A stretch of 64,000 bases of DNA, from the NCBI GenBank assembly GCA_029945375.1, contig CM057068.1:1567492-1631491 (forward strand), given 5' to 3'. Positions 49,369-60,465 of this stretch are shown here, piece after piece. The stretch comes from Agaricus subrufescens. Lineage: Eukaryota > Basidiomycota > Agaricomycetes > Agaricales > Agaricaceae. Numbering within the stretch: the first letter of the stretch is position 1; each line of letters begins with the position of its first letter. The notes beneath the pieces are model-generated. The model was not told the DNA's origin. It saw only the letters and a list, made by a program, of their open reading frames with translations, and did no database searches. The position numbers and the translations under genes were made by a program.

Positions 49369-50642
49369 TCATGGATATGGGAAATCGTCGTCCCATGATT
49401 CTAGACGCATGCAACATCAACACGGAGTTTGAATGATGGTAATGGTTGTGCCCACCTTCTGTAATGCTTTTCCATGCAAGAAAGAGCCCGACGACAGATG
49501 CTGTTTCCAGGATTGTGGCAACAAACGAGCCATCAACTTTGTGATTTGAACCCTATGAAAAGAGCGACGAAGAGTGTCAGCAACTGTTATAGGTATCAAA
49601 GTTGATACGAGAACACTTGCATTGCAAATCACCTTTCCTAAAAGGAACCAGGCCAGCTGGGCAAGTACGAATAATGCTGCGGACAGCAGGAAATACCACA
49701 TGGGACGGGTTTCATTGAGAACGTGAAGAACAATGTAGGCCATCAGTGCCAGATAGAGAATCACCGAGCTAAATCCGGCAAGTCGGTCACACGCACATGG
49801 AACAATAATAAGAATAGCACTCACATGATCGGCCACATGCTTGTCAGGACGAATAATGGGATGCTTCGGATACGTTCAGGAGGACTCGACAGCCCGCCCA
49901 GCGTGTCCGTGACGCCGAAGGCCACGTCGAGCGCAATGTACACCGTCCCCCCAAAGAGAACAAGGGCGCCGATCATCAGGGGCTGCGTCGAGAACAGTTC
50001 AGTGCGATGAATGTTTTAAGAGGGCTACACGCGCACCATGACGCTGCTCACGGTCCCATCATCTATCCACTGCGTCGCAACAAGTGCATTCGCGAGAAGA
50101 ATCCAGAATAGGGCGACGATAAGGCCTGCATGAAGGGCAGTAAAGACGACAATGACTGTAGAGCCTTGTGGCAGCAAGGATCCGTTGGTGATGATTTGTA
50201 TAGGGAGGGTTAAGAGATAGACAGCGAGAAATATGCGGAATTCAGTCCGACCTGTCAGCGAAAGGATGCTTTAAGTACTGGATGGACGAGAAAAGAACAG
50301 TTCGACGCACCAACTGCAGCTTTTCGACGACCACTCTGAAAGATGAGCACCAACAGAATGAGAATGCTAACACCACATGCAACGATGTTGGCCACATTAG
50401 AGATAGAGTCGTCGTGACCCGCGCGGGGGATTCCACAGTGAGGGTTGACGCCAACGGGCGCTGATTGTGGATCCGAACCTTGAAGCGTTAGCGGTGAACG
50501 GTCAAGCAGCTAAGGACTGGATACTGAGGGGCTCGAAGCTGGTAACGATGGCAGCGACACGTACCTGGCGATAGAAAAGATTGCACCAGGTATAGCTCGG
50601 AACATCGGAGCAGAGAGGCTGAAAGTCGCCAAAACCGACCAT
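49369..50642 (-). CDS. CHS7: Chitin synthase export chaperone, CHS7-like (copy 2)
   Basis: Seven exons on the minus strand, in frame, about 312 aa: 50642-50565, 50509-50311, 50251-50037, 49982-49825, 49768-49609, 49552-49456 and 49400-49369. It begins MVGFGDFQPLCSD and YTWCNLFYRQ. APVGVNPHCGIPRAGHDDS is followed by seven helices, with RKAAVGRTEFR, NGSLLPQGSTVIVVFTALHA, DDGTVSSVM, RSIPLFVLTSMWPI, YIVLHVLNETRPMWYFLLSA and the GKVICN loop. It ends DGSFVATILETASVVGLFLA and SITEESWDDDFPYP. This copy keeps the usual CHS7 signature (KVIC, DGSF.ATILETA, SITEESWDD) more fully than copy 1, so it is the likelier functional chaperone for chitin synthase export from the ER. Divergent from beta-tubulin. 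Confidence 0.9.
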
Positions 50643-51593
50643 GGAGGATGAAGGAAAGTGGGAGATATGAGCCTATAAGAGGGTCAACATTACTACAAAT
50701 GGCATCCTCTAGACGGCCAGTAAACTAACGCACCGCAAGATCGCAATTGGAAGGAAGAAAACCGGCCTAGTCGAACATATGCACGGGGTCAGTGGAAGGA
50801 GTAGAAAACAGTCGGCACTAGTGGTTGCTAGCTGGCGATCGTCGCTGATGGTGGACGTGGAAACAACACCTTCCCGCGTCATTTTCCCACGAACCCATGT
50901 TGTCTCTGCCCCCGTCCTTCTCACCCCCCATACCTGGTCGGGAGGCGCGATTTGAAGCTTGCAGTTTCATGGCCAGGATGTGGTCAATCTACAACGCCGT
51001 CAGTTCCAAATATAATCTCGCTAGCTCAATCATTCGAGCCGCCGAAACATGTTCTAAATTTAAATATTCAGGCTCGAACCCCGGTGGGCAAACCCACGAA
51101 TCAAGAGATCATGCATCCTAGTGATTGAGCTAACATTCGAATACAGGCGTGGTGGTTCTTGGCTGTCCAGATGAGTATTTTGGAGCCTACATGTTCGTCC
51201 GACGGCCACTCCGAGCGAGCAGGTTCAGGGCTGTCGAACCTGTGCCGAGGACATGCTCAACTGAATAAAAATTCAGACCCCACCGATGAAGGTATGCCAC
51301 GAGTCTTCTGTATATACCGATGGCCATGCTTCCGGCTTGCATGTGATCCGAAATACAGAAAGTCATCAACGCCAAGTTACGTGGGAACAGAGGCTCCACT
51401 GTACCCCATTTCAAACGCGTTGAGGCCACGTTCCAATCCATCGTTTGCTCTTTACTCTTGCTCTACCCTCACTCCCTGAATGTGAGCAGCATTTTCTCCC
51501 GACGACGCGGATTATCTTGCGGTGTCAGAGTCGCATAACGTGTTGTTGCGACCTCATCCCTATCGATCGATAAACTGAAGCTGTCAAAATAGC
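50643..51593. other. Divergent spacer between CHS7-like copy 2 and beta-tubulin
   Basis: About 950 bp. Near 51018-51135 it holds a tRNA-like B-box (GGCTCGAACC) and two oppositely oriented TAGCTCAATCA sequences, but no foldable tRNA. No protein gene seen. Confidence 0.35.
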
Positions 51594-53528
51594 ATGCGTG
51601 AAATCGTTCATCTCCAAACTGGCCAGGTATTGTCAATCTCTTCCGCTAAACTTTACGGTGGCTCATTAGATCATCGTTTCCAGTGTGGCAACCAGATCGG
51701 TGCGTTTCAAACTGGCTGTCCTTGAGTTTGTGGGGTCAGTGTACGTCGTACAGGTTCGAAATTCTGGGAGGCCGTCTCGGATGAGCACGGCATCGGCCCA
51801 AATGGTCGCTACATTGGCAACAACGACATGCAACTTGAACGTATCTCTGTCTACTACAAGGAGACTGAAGCGAACAAGTACGTTCCACGTGCCGTCATGG
51901 TAGACCTTGAGGCTGCAACCATGGATGCTGTTCGGTCCGGGCCACTGGGTGACCTCTTCCGCCCGGACAATTTTGTCTTTGGTCATAACGGTGCAGGTAA
52001 CAATTGGGCGAAAGGACGTGAGTGTTAACCAATCTTTGTTATTCTTACGCGTGTATCCCTTTCCCGTATCCCATCTGTTCGGCTCGCGACCCTGAAACCA
52101 AGTGGCAACTTCGCGTGTCGATCAACCCATTATTCGACAGTAATGGGGGATCAGTTACCTGATCAGCTGGCTTTCAGATTATACCGAGGGCGCCGAGCTA
52201 GTTGAGGACGTCTTGGACGTTGTGCGCAAAGAGGCTGAGAGCACCGACTGTCTCCAAGGTAAGCGTCCCCTGCGCATCACTGCCTTGATATTTACATTTC
52301 TCCAGGCTTCCAAATCACCCATTCGCTCGGCGGAGGGACCGGTGCTGGCATGGGTACTCTTCTCATTTCGAAGATTCGTGAAGAGTATCCAGACAGGATG
52401 ATGTGCACCTACTCTGTTGTCCCCAGTCCCAAAGTCTCGGATACTGTCGTCGAAGTAGTTCTTCGCATAGTTAATTTATTGGTGAACCCCAACTCAATGA
52501 CAGCTTCCAGCCCTACAACGCCACTCTTTCTATTCATCAACTTGTAGAGAATTCGGACGAAACATTCTGTATCGATAACGAGGCGCTCTACGATATCTGC
52601 TTTAGAACGTTGAAGCTCGAAACACCCACCTACGATGATCTTAACCGGCTTGTCTCTGTCGTCATGTCTGGTATCACAACCTGTCTCCGTTTCCCTGGTC
52701 AACTAAACTCGGACTTGAGGAAGTTGGCTGTCAACATGGGTTTGTCGTAGGTTCTCTTGTTTGTTTTCGACTTCTGACTTGCTTTGTATTCAGTTCCGTT
52801 TCCTCGGTTACATTTCTTTATGACTGGTTTTGCACCCTTGACTGCGCGAGGAAGCCAACAATACCGTTCTGTCTCTGTCCCTGAACTCACTCAGCAGATG
52901 TTTGATGCTAAAAACATGATGGCTGCGTCTGATCCTAGACACGGCCGCTACCTTACAGTAAGTTTTATACCTCGTAAAGCAACTGGGAGTAGTCTCACAT
53001 ATGTGACCAGGTAGCAGCCGTTTTCCGGGGCAAGATTGCGATGCAGGACGTTGAAGAGCAAATGTTGAGTATTCAAAACAAGAACTCGCCATATTTCGTA
53101 GAATGGATCCCTAATAATGTTCTAACGGCTCACTGTGATATTGCTCCTCGAGGTCTTAAGATGGCTGTAGCATTCTTGGGTAACTCGACGGCTATACAGG
53201 AACTCTTCAGACGCGTTAGTGACCAGTTCACGGCTATGTTTAAACGAAAAGCTTTTTTGCATTGGTATACCCAAGAAGGCATGGACGAGATGGAGGTCAG
53301 TTCTCTATTGTGCTCTCTTTTGAAGTCTTAGAAGTGACGTTGCGACATCAGTTTACTGAAGCGGAATCTGATATGCAAGATTTGGTTGCCGAATATCAGC
53401 AATACCAGGATGCGACGTACGTATGTTACAATTGTTACGAGTTTTCCATTTAATTTTGGTCTAGGCTTGACGACGAGGTCGAGTACTATGAGGAAGAGGA
53501 AGTGGTTGAAGAGGAGGCTATGCCCTGA
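51594..53528 (+). CDS. TUB2: Beta-tubulin, divergent paralogue
   Basis: Ten exons, 449 aa: 51594-51626, 51684-51699, 51754-52017, 52178-52258, 52306-52454, 52511-52739, 52794-52957, 53011-53295, 53352-53416 and 53465-53528. It starts [17 protein letters not shown] and contains the tubulin GTP signature [24 protein letters not shown] and [20 protein letters not shown]. It ends in an acidic tail, [17 protein letters not shown]. Glu and Phe of the benzimidazole-site positions 198 and 200 are the sensitive wild-type residues. Several places differ from the usually invariant sequence: [12 protein letters not shown] (normally DSVRSGPFGQLF), [18 protein letters not shown] and [15 protein letters not shown]. 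It therefore looks like the second, more diverged beta-tubulin known in many Agaricomycetes. All catalytic and GTP-binding parts are intact. Confidence 0.95.
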
Positions 53529-54483
53529 GATATGCCCGGTTCAACGTAGCCTGAGCATGCGTCCACTTTTTCTTAGCTACATCCCTCAAATAATCATCTC
53601 TCACTTCCATGTACCTCGGATAGTCCCTCGTTTTTCTTATCAAGTGCCCTTTTGACCCATTGCCAATCATCGGAGGAATCATCAGGAGTTGAAATATAAG
53701 ATTGAGTTGATTTGGGCTATACCATTGCCTTGATGTGATTGCCTGTGACTGATGTTGCGTCATTCATCGTAGCGTGGTTAGCTATGGTCGCATTCTATCT
53801 AACCCGTGTTTCCTCCTTTGTACTCCGTTAGGCTGGAGTGACAGGGGTTCCTACAAAAATGTACGATGTTTATTATGAAATGTACGATGTTTATCATGAA
53901 ATGCATTATGATTTGCCCCGCTTCTTCCATTTCCTCTGCAATGCATGGCATCGGATTGGCGCGTTTGAGTCACGGATTAAACAATGACTCGACGATGCCC
54001 TGGCCATGTTCGGACAACTGGTTCTTGGTTCCAGTGCTGCATATGATAGCATCATCGCTCCCCTGACCATCCATCACTACTCCGATCTTCCCCCGCGCGT
54101 GCTCTAGCTTGCTCAACGCGGTCAAGACTCAAGATATTTCATACTTCTTCGCATCTTTCACGAAGAGGCTGTTGCAATATGGTGACCTAAAGTGTATCCC
54201 AACGTGATGGTCTATTGTTATCGCTTTGAACGATTTACTCACCATTTTGAGAATTGGTGCCGGATCATCTTGTCACAGTCCTCGATCTCACGCTAACACG
54301 TTGTTGGCCGTCTTCTCGTATGAGCAAAGAAAGAGGGCGTGATTCCAGGTCAAAAGTCAGACTGGCGGTGCAAACACAGCCTGGCAAGTATTCCTTTCAA
54401 CATGAGAAGCTTTGACGTGACTGATATAAACACAGCACAGAAGACGAGACGAGTTGTTGCTCCCTTCTCTCCCCATCGCACTT
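53529..54483. other. Intergenic
   Basis: About 950 bp after beta-tubulin. A direct repeat, AAATGTACGATGTTTAT, occurs twice in a row near 53857-53897. No gene recognised. Confidence 0.35.
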
Positions 54484-55619
54484 ATGCCTCCCTACCGCTC
54501 TTCACATCCTGTTCGCGCATTCCTGCCTAAACCTTATGACTTGTCCACGTCTCACTACCCCCACACGAACCTAAAAACCAGCAACACTGATGGGGCAGGT
54601 CGACTCATGGTTGGCAATACTTCTGCCGCCACTGCAGGTGAGGGAGCTCCATGGCCTCGTCCTACTACAGTTGTCTCGATATTTGTCGCCGACGACTAAT
54701 CTTCAGCTCCGTCGCAAATTGGCTGTGTAGATGACACTCCAATTTGCGTCGATGTGCTACCAATGCCAAATCTAAACCAACCGCAGTGTTGGAGGTCCAG
54801 CCAGGGTCCCCAATCTGTTGTGTGGTCACTGAACCACCGCAGGGGCCTTTCTACAACTCCTCCCCCGGATACAACGAGCGAGATAATAAACTTACAGCCT
54901 TCACCTTTACTCCATCCGACATTGGAATCTGAGACACTGTCAAGGCCGCCTTTCCTATCTCCACTCACCATTCCTGCCATTCCTAGTCATCGCCAATCTC
55001 CACAATCATCTGAACTGTTTGCTCCATCTGCGGCCTCTGTGTCTGAGGCAACACAGCCTCCACGGTCACATTCCCCCCCTCCGATTTCCAGCCCGGGGAC
55101 GGGATCGAAAAGCATTGACTTGGCTGCTGAGACATCGCCATTGACACCGCTTCATCCTGAGACTTCTTTTGATGAACACGAGCAAGATGATATTTTCACC
55201 ACGCCTGCAGGGGCGCTCAACACAGGCACCGAGAATCCGAAAACTGACTTGTGATTGTCTCCTACATCCATAGATTCTACTCCGACTCCCAGTCCTACTA
55301 TTCAGCCAGTTGCTCTCACTAAATCTATAAGCACAATACCTTCCCCCGAATTAGATACTCCGACGAACGACCCTAATGCTGCAACTATTGAGGTTCCTAT
55401 GCCCTTATCAGCAAAAGAACCCTTTGTCGACCCTCCATGTCTGTTTCCGTAAGTGCCCTATATACCTATGTTTTTATCTTCACTCTCGTCGTACTAGGGT
55501 AATGTTATAGTGACCCCGGCCCGGTCCTAAGCTGGGGCGATACGTCACTACCGATAACACAGTTACTGATAGAGCGTATCAAAGGAGCCTTCTCGGTTGA
55601 ATGGAGGTTCAACTTCAAA
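54484..55619 (+). pseudogene. Ser/Pro/Thr-rich gene, broken by a stop codon and an LTR insertion
   Basis: Splice logic gives exon 1 from the ATG at 54484 to about 54637 (MPPYRSSHPVRAFLPKPYDL onward). Exon 2 runs from about 54707 to 55449 and is rich in Ser, Pro and Thr. Exon 3 is 55513-55619, reading DPGPVLSWGDTSLPITQLLI and ending EWRFNFKG. In exon 2 a TGA at 55252-55254 interrupts an otherwise open frame that continues for 65 codons to a strong GTAAGT donor. About a dozen bases after exon 3 the sequence changes abruptly into an LTR (55631). I do not recognise the family. It is either a decayed host gene or an old element ORF, now without a 3' end. Confidence 0.45.
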
Positions 55620-55630
55620 GGTAATAATAC

Positions 55631-56043
55631 TGAGACGATTATACAAGCAAGAGAGAGAGCTTAGCAATTAAGACTTATAGGTTCTAAAGCTTTTAGATAA
55701 AGGCTTAGTATTAGTCTCCACCTAACCAAGTAGAAACGTTGTTTCTACATGGTCGAGTTGAGGGGTTTATATACTACAGCGAGTATCTACTTATGTAATA
55801 CTAATAAGAGTCATATCCAGTTGTAACTAGTCATAATAAGTCATAACTAATCATAATGAGTCGTATCAAGTCATATAAGTCCTTCAAGTCACTATAAGTC
55901 AGAACGACTCATAACTGTGAGTCGGAAGATTCTTGACTTTGCTGACTAAGAAATATTACATAAGAAAAGAGAAACAATATTCGATACAATTACATCAGCA
56001 AAGGTAGGCATATTAGATAAGAAAAGAAATTGAAATCATAACA
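55631..56043 (-). repeat. LTR of a Ty1/copia-like element, minus orientation
   Basis: Read on the minus strand the repeat runs TGTTATGATTTC to ATCGTCTCA, so it begins TG and ends CA. It has a TATATAAACCCC promoter-like box in the middle third and many GACTTAT/GACTCAT repeats (AGTCATA on the plus strand, 55808-55920). Directly upstream in that direction is a purine tract, GAAAGGGATAA (56044-56054), as expected for the polypurine tract before a 3' LTR. No second LTR is found in the window, so only one end of the element remains. Five-base target duplications cannot be shown. Confidence 0.5.
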
Positions 56044-56079
56044 TTATCCCTTTCGTAAACTAGATGTCCACATCTAAAT

Positions 56080-56586
56080 TTACAAATCGAGATTACCTTT
56101 CTCATTGATATTGTACTCAGCTACTTCGTCATGTTGGAAGTCTTGTGACTTCTCGTATTCGTCATCTCCTGAGTACTGCTCACAACTATGCTTCTTCCTC
56201 AGATGTTCTGCTACTAAAATTCCACACTCGTCACACTCGTAGATCTCCTGACTTCCCCATTTCCATCCAGGTTTCGAAATTGAAGTGAACCCCTTTATCT
56301 TGGTTTGACTATTTCCCACAGAAGGTAGGCTGCGATTCTCCAAAGATAGTCCCGATGCATCTCTTGGAGATTCGATAGGACTGCGGCGGTGATGGGAAGA
56401 TGGGTTTGTACAGATGCTGGATTTTCTATTAAGGGTGGTTGATAGTCGTCCATATTTAGGGTTGGAGTGCTCGGTCCTGGTGTCGGGCTTAGGGTGGAGG
56501 ACTGGCTTATAGGTCGGCCCAAGCTTTGTGGTGGTGACGTGAGTCTGGGATTTTCCTGAGGAGGAGGAGTTGGTGAGGGAATCCAT
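56080..56586 (-). CDS. Unidentified 168-aa zinc-finger-like ORF beside the LTR
   Basis: The frame starts at 56586 (MDSLTNSSSSGKSQTHVTTT) and ends 36 bp before the polypurine tract of the LTR. The first two thirds are Ser/Thr/Pro/Arg-rich. The last third holds YECDECGILVAEHLRKKHSC, a C-x2-C-x7-H-x4-H-x-C cluster resembling a single C2H2-type zinc finger, then an acidic tail. It could be the leftover coding part of the LTR element or a small host gene cut by it. It does not look like a standard Gag CCHC knuckle. The 5' side borders the hairpin cluster at 56611. Confidence 0.35.
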   Translation of the reverse strand: MDSLTNSSSSGKSQTHVTTTKLGPTYKPVLHPKPDTRTEHSNPKYGRLSTTLNRKSSICTNPSSHHRRSPIESPRDASGLSLENRSLPSVGNSQTKIKGFTSISKPGWKWGSQEIYECDECGILVAEHLRKKHSCEQYSGDDEYEKSQDFQHDEVAEYNINEKGNLDL

Positions 56587-56610
56587 GGTGGACTGTTGTA
56601 ATTTCCCTAG

Positions 56611-56863
56611 CAGAATTCCAACAAGCAGTGCGCCAGCGCTGCTTGTTGGAATTCTGTGGGGGGTACGCTGCGAAGCAGCGTTAGAATTGTATTGTGTTGG
56701 AATCGCCTCGAGGAGGCGATTCCAGCGAGCCTAGTAGCGTGCTGAGGGGATCAGCCGTTGATTTTATATTGAATTATGTTTTATTTTCGGGGGAGGGGTG
56801 GCGCAGCTGATGGCGCACGGCAATTGCCGGAGCGCTATCAGTAAGCAGGCTGTAAGCCTGCTT
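56611..56863. repeat. Cluster of four perfect hairpins
   Basis: Four palindromes stand close together. An 18-bp perfect stem occupies 56611-56628 and 56639-56656 (CAGAATTCCAACAAGCAG), with a 10-nt loop. A 7-bp stem lies at 56665-56681 (ACGCTGC). An 11-bp stem lies at 56699-56723 (GGAATCGCCTC). A 9-bp stem lies at 56843-56863 (AAGCAGGCT, loop GTA). They are not tandem copies of one sequence. The last one falls within the head of repeat module 1. Confidence 0.8.
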
Positions 56864-57806
56864 TTGGCGTGGGCTATATTTATAGAGCGTTTCATTGGCT
56901 CGGCCTTTGCTGAGCAGGGCAATGGCGCACAGTTGGCTTCACTGGCGCCATTAGTCAGCGTGCCGAGATTCCGTGGCGCCATTCAATCTCAGTTGGCGCA
57001 ATGTTCCCACACTTCAATCTCCGCTGGCGCAGTGCGCCAGGCACTGTATTACAAATCACTGGCGCAGCCATTGAGCAGCGCAACATTCCCACAGTTCAAT
57101 CTCCGCTGGCGCAGTGCGCCTCAAGTGGCTTTGCACAGCCACATCGATGGCTTAGCTTCGTCATTTCTGTTTTCCATCCCGGGTGGGAAAATGCATGTCA
57201 GCAAATGTTTTTGAAAAAATAATGACAGAAAAAATAATGACAAATAAGAAAAAAAATAAACGTTCAATTTTTATGTGGGAACCATCTTTGGCCCGTCAGC
57301 CGTTGGTGAGATATAAGCAAAATGACATATGTACTGATTTCTCCGCTTTTTGGAAAAAACATATGTGAGAAATCGCTCTAGCATCGTCAGAAAAATATTG
57401 ACAAATACAAGAAAATTCGTGTGATTTCAATGATACCAAAATGATCATATGTAGCTTTGTATTGACAGAGATACTCGCCTTCATTTTGGTGCTGTACCAT
57501 TGGCCAACAGTCTGATTACGTAAGCAGCCAAGTTTGATACCTCAAAAAAATGCGCTAATTCTTTTCCTTTTTTGTGGTGGTAGTTTCGTCAGAAAGTATC
57601 CATTATTGGGCGAGTTATTTGCAAAAAACTCGCCCAGAGTCGACGCTTTTGGGGAATCACCTGCTAAAATAGCCTGCTCCCATATCAGGTAATTAGTAGC
57701 CACTTCGTGGTCCAGCCCCGGGAATTGCCGCTGGCTGTTCCCGCGTGTCTCGTGGCTACAGCAAGACCTTGTGGTGGCTGTGCTGCCATCATCCCCTCCC
57801 TTCCCT

Positions 57807-58310
57807 CCATGTTCGTCTCGTCGCAGGTCCCCGCCATGTCAACCGATTGGGCTCAAAATTATTCTAGGAGGATGTGACCACTCAAAGGGGAAGAATAGCG
57901 AACGACAAGGGCTGAGGTTGGATATTGGGCCGAGGAAAAATCCGACAATCTGGTCCATAGGTAAGCGTGAAAGAATCCTTCGCTGTGAGCCGTATTCTGA
58001 CGCTGAATTCACCAAAACTTAGCTGCATATTGCGAACATCATAGTCTCACTCTGTGCTAAGTTTCAAGTTACTTGAGGTTCATTTGCGCTCGCTATCTGT
58101 CACCGAACTTGAGATTGTCTACTGTCATCCACAAAGAATATTCCATTCGTAATTCCCTTTTGCACTGATGACTTTGAAATTTTAGGGACACATTGACGGC
58201 ATCTATCGCTACCCACACCTTAGATTTCAAGATAAATAAGCAACGTGTTCTGCTACAGCGGGCCAATCTATGCATTGGCTACAACATCAATGTATGTCCA
58301 CTCCCTTACC
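57807..58310 (+). repeat. Array unit 1a (~504 bp)
   Basis: First copy of the ~505-bp tandem unit. Markers in order: CCATGTTCGTCTCGTCGCAG, a GGGCTCAAA block, GGCCGAGGAAAAATC, a CACCAAAA block, ACAAAGAATATTCC, and an intron-like GTAATTC...TTTTAG near 58150-58184. The unit ends CCACTCCCTTACCTCCATG, where the next unit starts. Confidence 0.7.
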
Positions 58311-58795
58311 TCCATGTCAGTCTTGCAACAGTTTGCTACCACGTCCACCGATCACGCTCAATTTTTTTTTGGAACAACAGGACGTTGGGAAGGGGAAGAT
58401 TGGAGAACGTGAAGGGTAGCGGTTGAGAACTGAAGCGGAGAAAAATCAGAAGGTGTGGTAGATAGGTGAGTCTGAAACAATTTGTTGCCGTGAGCCATAT
58501 ACTGAGTCTAACATCCCCAGATTTTGGCTATGTACTCCGGCTACCTTAGCCTCACTGTGTACGAACTTTCATGTCAATTCAACTGTTTTCGCCTTCGCTA
58601 TTCATCATCAAACTCCAGGGTGTCTACTGCTATTGTTAAAGAATATTGTGTAGGTAAATGTCTTTTACACTGACGCCTCTGATATTTCAGGCACGCGTCG
58701 ATGACCTTTACCGCTATCCACGCCCGTAATTTGAAGCCCAAGGAGCAAGGCGCTGTGCTACGACAAGCCAACCTACACATGAACCTTGACAGTAC
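58311..58795 (+). repeat. Array unit 1b (~485 bp)
   Basis: Second unit of module 1, same marker order: CCATGTCAGTCTTGC, CGCTCAATTTTTTTTTGGAA, GAAGCGGAGAAAAATC, AAAGAATATTGTG and a GTAAATG...TTTCAG block. Its end departs from the unit consensus into the shared module tail at about 58795. Confidence 0.65.
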
Positions 58796-58890
58796 TGCCT
58801 GGTAGGTTTATGTTTCTGAGCACCGTTGTTTTAATACTAATCTGCCTATTTTTTGGCAATGCGAGGTGGATATAGGAGCCTTCCAGGCCG

Positions 58891-60465
58891 CCACAAGATG
58901 TTTCTATAGAGTCGCGAAGTCCTTGAAGGAATTGGACTCAGGAAAATACGTCTCTCTCTACTGCCAGACTCATGTCTTTGTGCAGAAATTCTCGCGGTAG
59001 CCCGAAGCAAGTGACTGGGCCCACCTCCACCGCTATTCAAAATTCGCCCGGGAGCTCGTCTACAACGAACGTGAATCCGAACACACGCTATGCCAAAGCG
59101 TGTTTGACAATATTGGTAGAACACGAATATCTTTCTCCATCTTACCCAACATGCACTAGTAACATCACGCGAAGAATACAACATAAAGGCAAGTCTTCCC
59201 TAGCATTGCTGAACCTGCTTACTAAATTACCTTTAGCAATGGTTATTTGATTCACCAACGTCTGCTCTGAGGCTCGAGTTCCGTGTAGATCATCATTCTT
59301 CACCTCATCTTATTTGCTACTACAGTGAAGGCGGAAAACAATTATTGAAGGCGTCGGGGAACCGTAGCCTGAGACGCACTTCCGTTGTGAGAGATTCAAG
59401 ATTACACGAGCTCTCTCCAGGTGAACCTCTAGCGTCTTTATTCCGTACGCCCGTTATATTGACAATGTCTTTAGGTTCTTCAACAAAAAAGGCGACTGCT
59501 TTCTCAATGCCTATAGGTTCTCTCTTATTCCCTGCGCTCAATTCCATCCGTTACTTGACTACGCAATCGTGCCCGCTCATGGATGATCAGTGACAAGAGC
59601 TTTTTGGCCTCGCCCAAGGTCTGAGGTCGTGCTCATGCTTGTCAAGCAAATCAGGAGTCCAGTTCGAGCTGGCTCTTGTTGCTGAAGGACTTGTAGAGAG
59701 CACCGGTGACGGTGGCGGTGGCGAGAAGGGGGAGAGGAGCCTCGCGAGACAAGGCAAAGGTGGATGTCCAGTGGATTTTTTTCAGTTTCATCACTCACCG
59801 TCAAGGGGATATTCAGCACGCTCGCCGGCAGCGGCATGTTTGTCTCTCCCCACCCTGTAACCCCTCCACACTCGGGGCTTCTATGACCGGAGAGACTACA
59901 CCACCCATAATGTTCATCCTTTCAACTTCTTGCCCTCTCCCTTCAAACCCTCCTAGGATCGTTACACAGCACACCTGAACGCTAGGTACTCCTATGCCAA
60001 CCACTCTTTTGCTTCTCAGCTTCTTGCCGACTGCGCACATACTGTTCTACATCCCCGATGGAACAAAGAAGATCCCGATGCCAGCCCGTCACTGTCTTGC
60101 CATGTTCTCGGAATAGCGCATCGCGATCTCAGACTCGCCATCCTCCTTGAACAGTTATTCAATCAATATTATTGCAACGGACGTGCCCTTGAACCTAGAG
60201 ACCAAAAGCTTAAGCACTACTTTGCTAGACCTACTTGGGAATTCCTTGTCGCCCACCCCATACGCTCCTCCTTCTCAATGTTACCAGCCACCAGACTAGA
60301 AGATCACCAAGAACATCTACTCCAGATGACCGGGGAGAGGTGGGGACAGGGGAGATGGGGTAATTTTGGGAGGATATGGGGAGGCGTTGTGCGGGGAGGA
60401 GACAAGGTGCGTGGGAGCCTACTTAGCTGCGGAAAATATTTATTAAATGTTATTGATTGACGGCC
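58891..60465. other. Spacer between repeat modules, fragments only
   Basis: About 1.6 kb with no intact gene. Broken protein-like stretches occur on the plus strand, for example AKSLKELDSGKY just upstream at about 58915-58950, then WAHLHRYSKFARELVYNERE after an in-frame stop near 59000. Another is VLGIAHRDLRLAILLEQLFN near 60120. They look like decayed coding sequence, but I do not recognise the families. A GC-rich stretch at 59690-59760 resembles an exon remnant. Confidence 0.35.

Larger units (their letters stand above)
56755..58890 (+). repeat. Repeat module 1: palindromic head, shared middle, two ~505-bp units
   Basis: Homologous along its length, with roughly 75-80% identity by eye in the best stretches, to 61270-63730. 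It begins GTTGATTTTATATTGAATTA, then carries a head built on the word TGGCGCA (about 56805-57125). After GGGTGGGAAAATGCATG (57181) comes a ~640-bp middle shared with module 2. That middle includes ACTGATTTCTCCGCT, CAAAAAACTCGCCC and CAGCCCCGGGAATTGCCG. A tandem array of two units follows from 57807. The array ends with an AATACTAATCTGCCTATT tail (about 58830), also shared with module 2. No transposase is visible. Confidence 0.7.

Noticed and set aside
51018..51135. tRNA-like sequence with A-box and B-box motifs on both strands (GGCTCGAACC, TAGCTCAATCA)
   Set aside because: I could not pair acceptor or T stems on either strand; at best a relic of a tRNA or tRNA-derived repeat.
55503..56048. 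Larger repeat bounded by GGGTAATGTTAT and ATAACATTATCCC
   Set aside because: The left part (55513-55619) reads as a coding exon, so the inverted ends look accidental; the LTR is better placed at 55631-56043.
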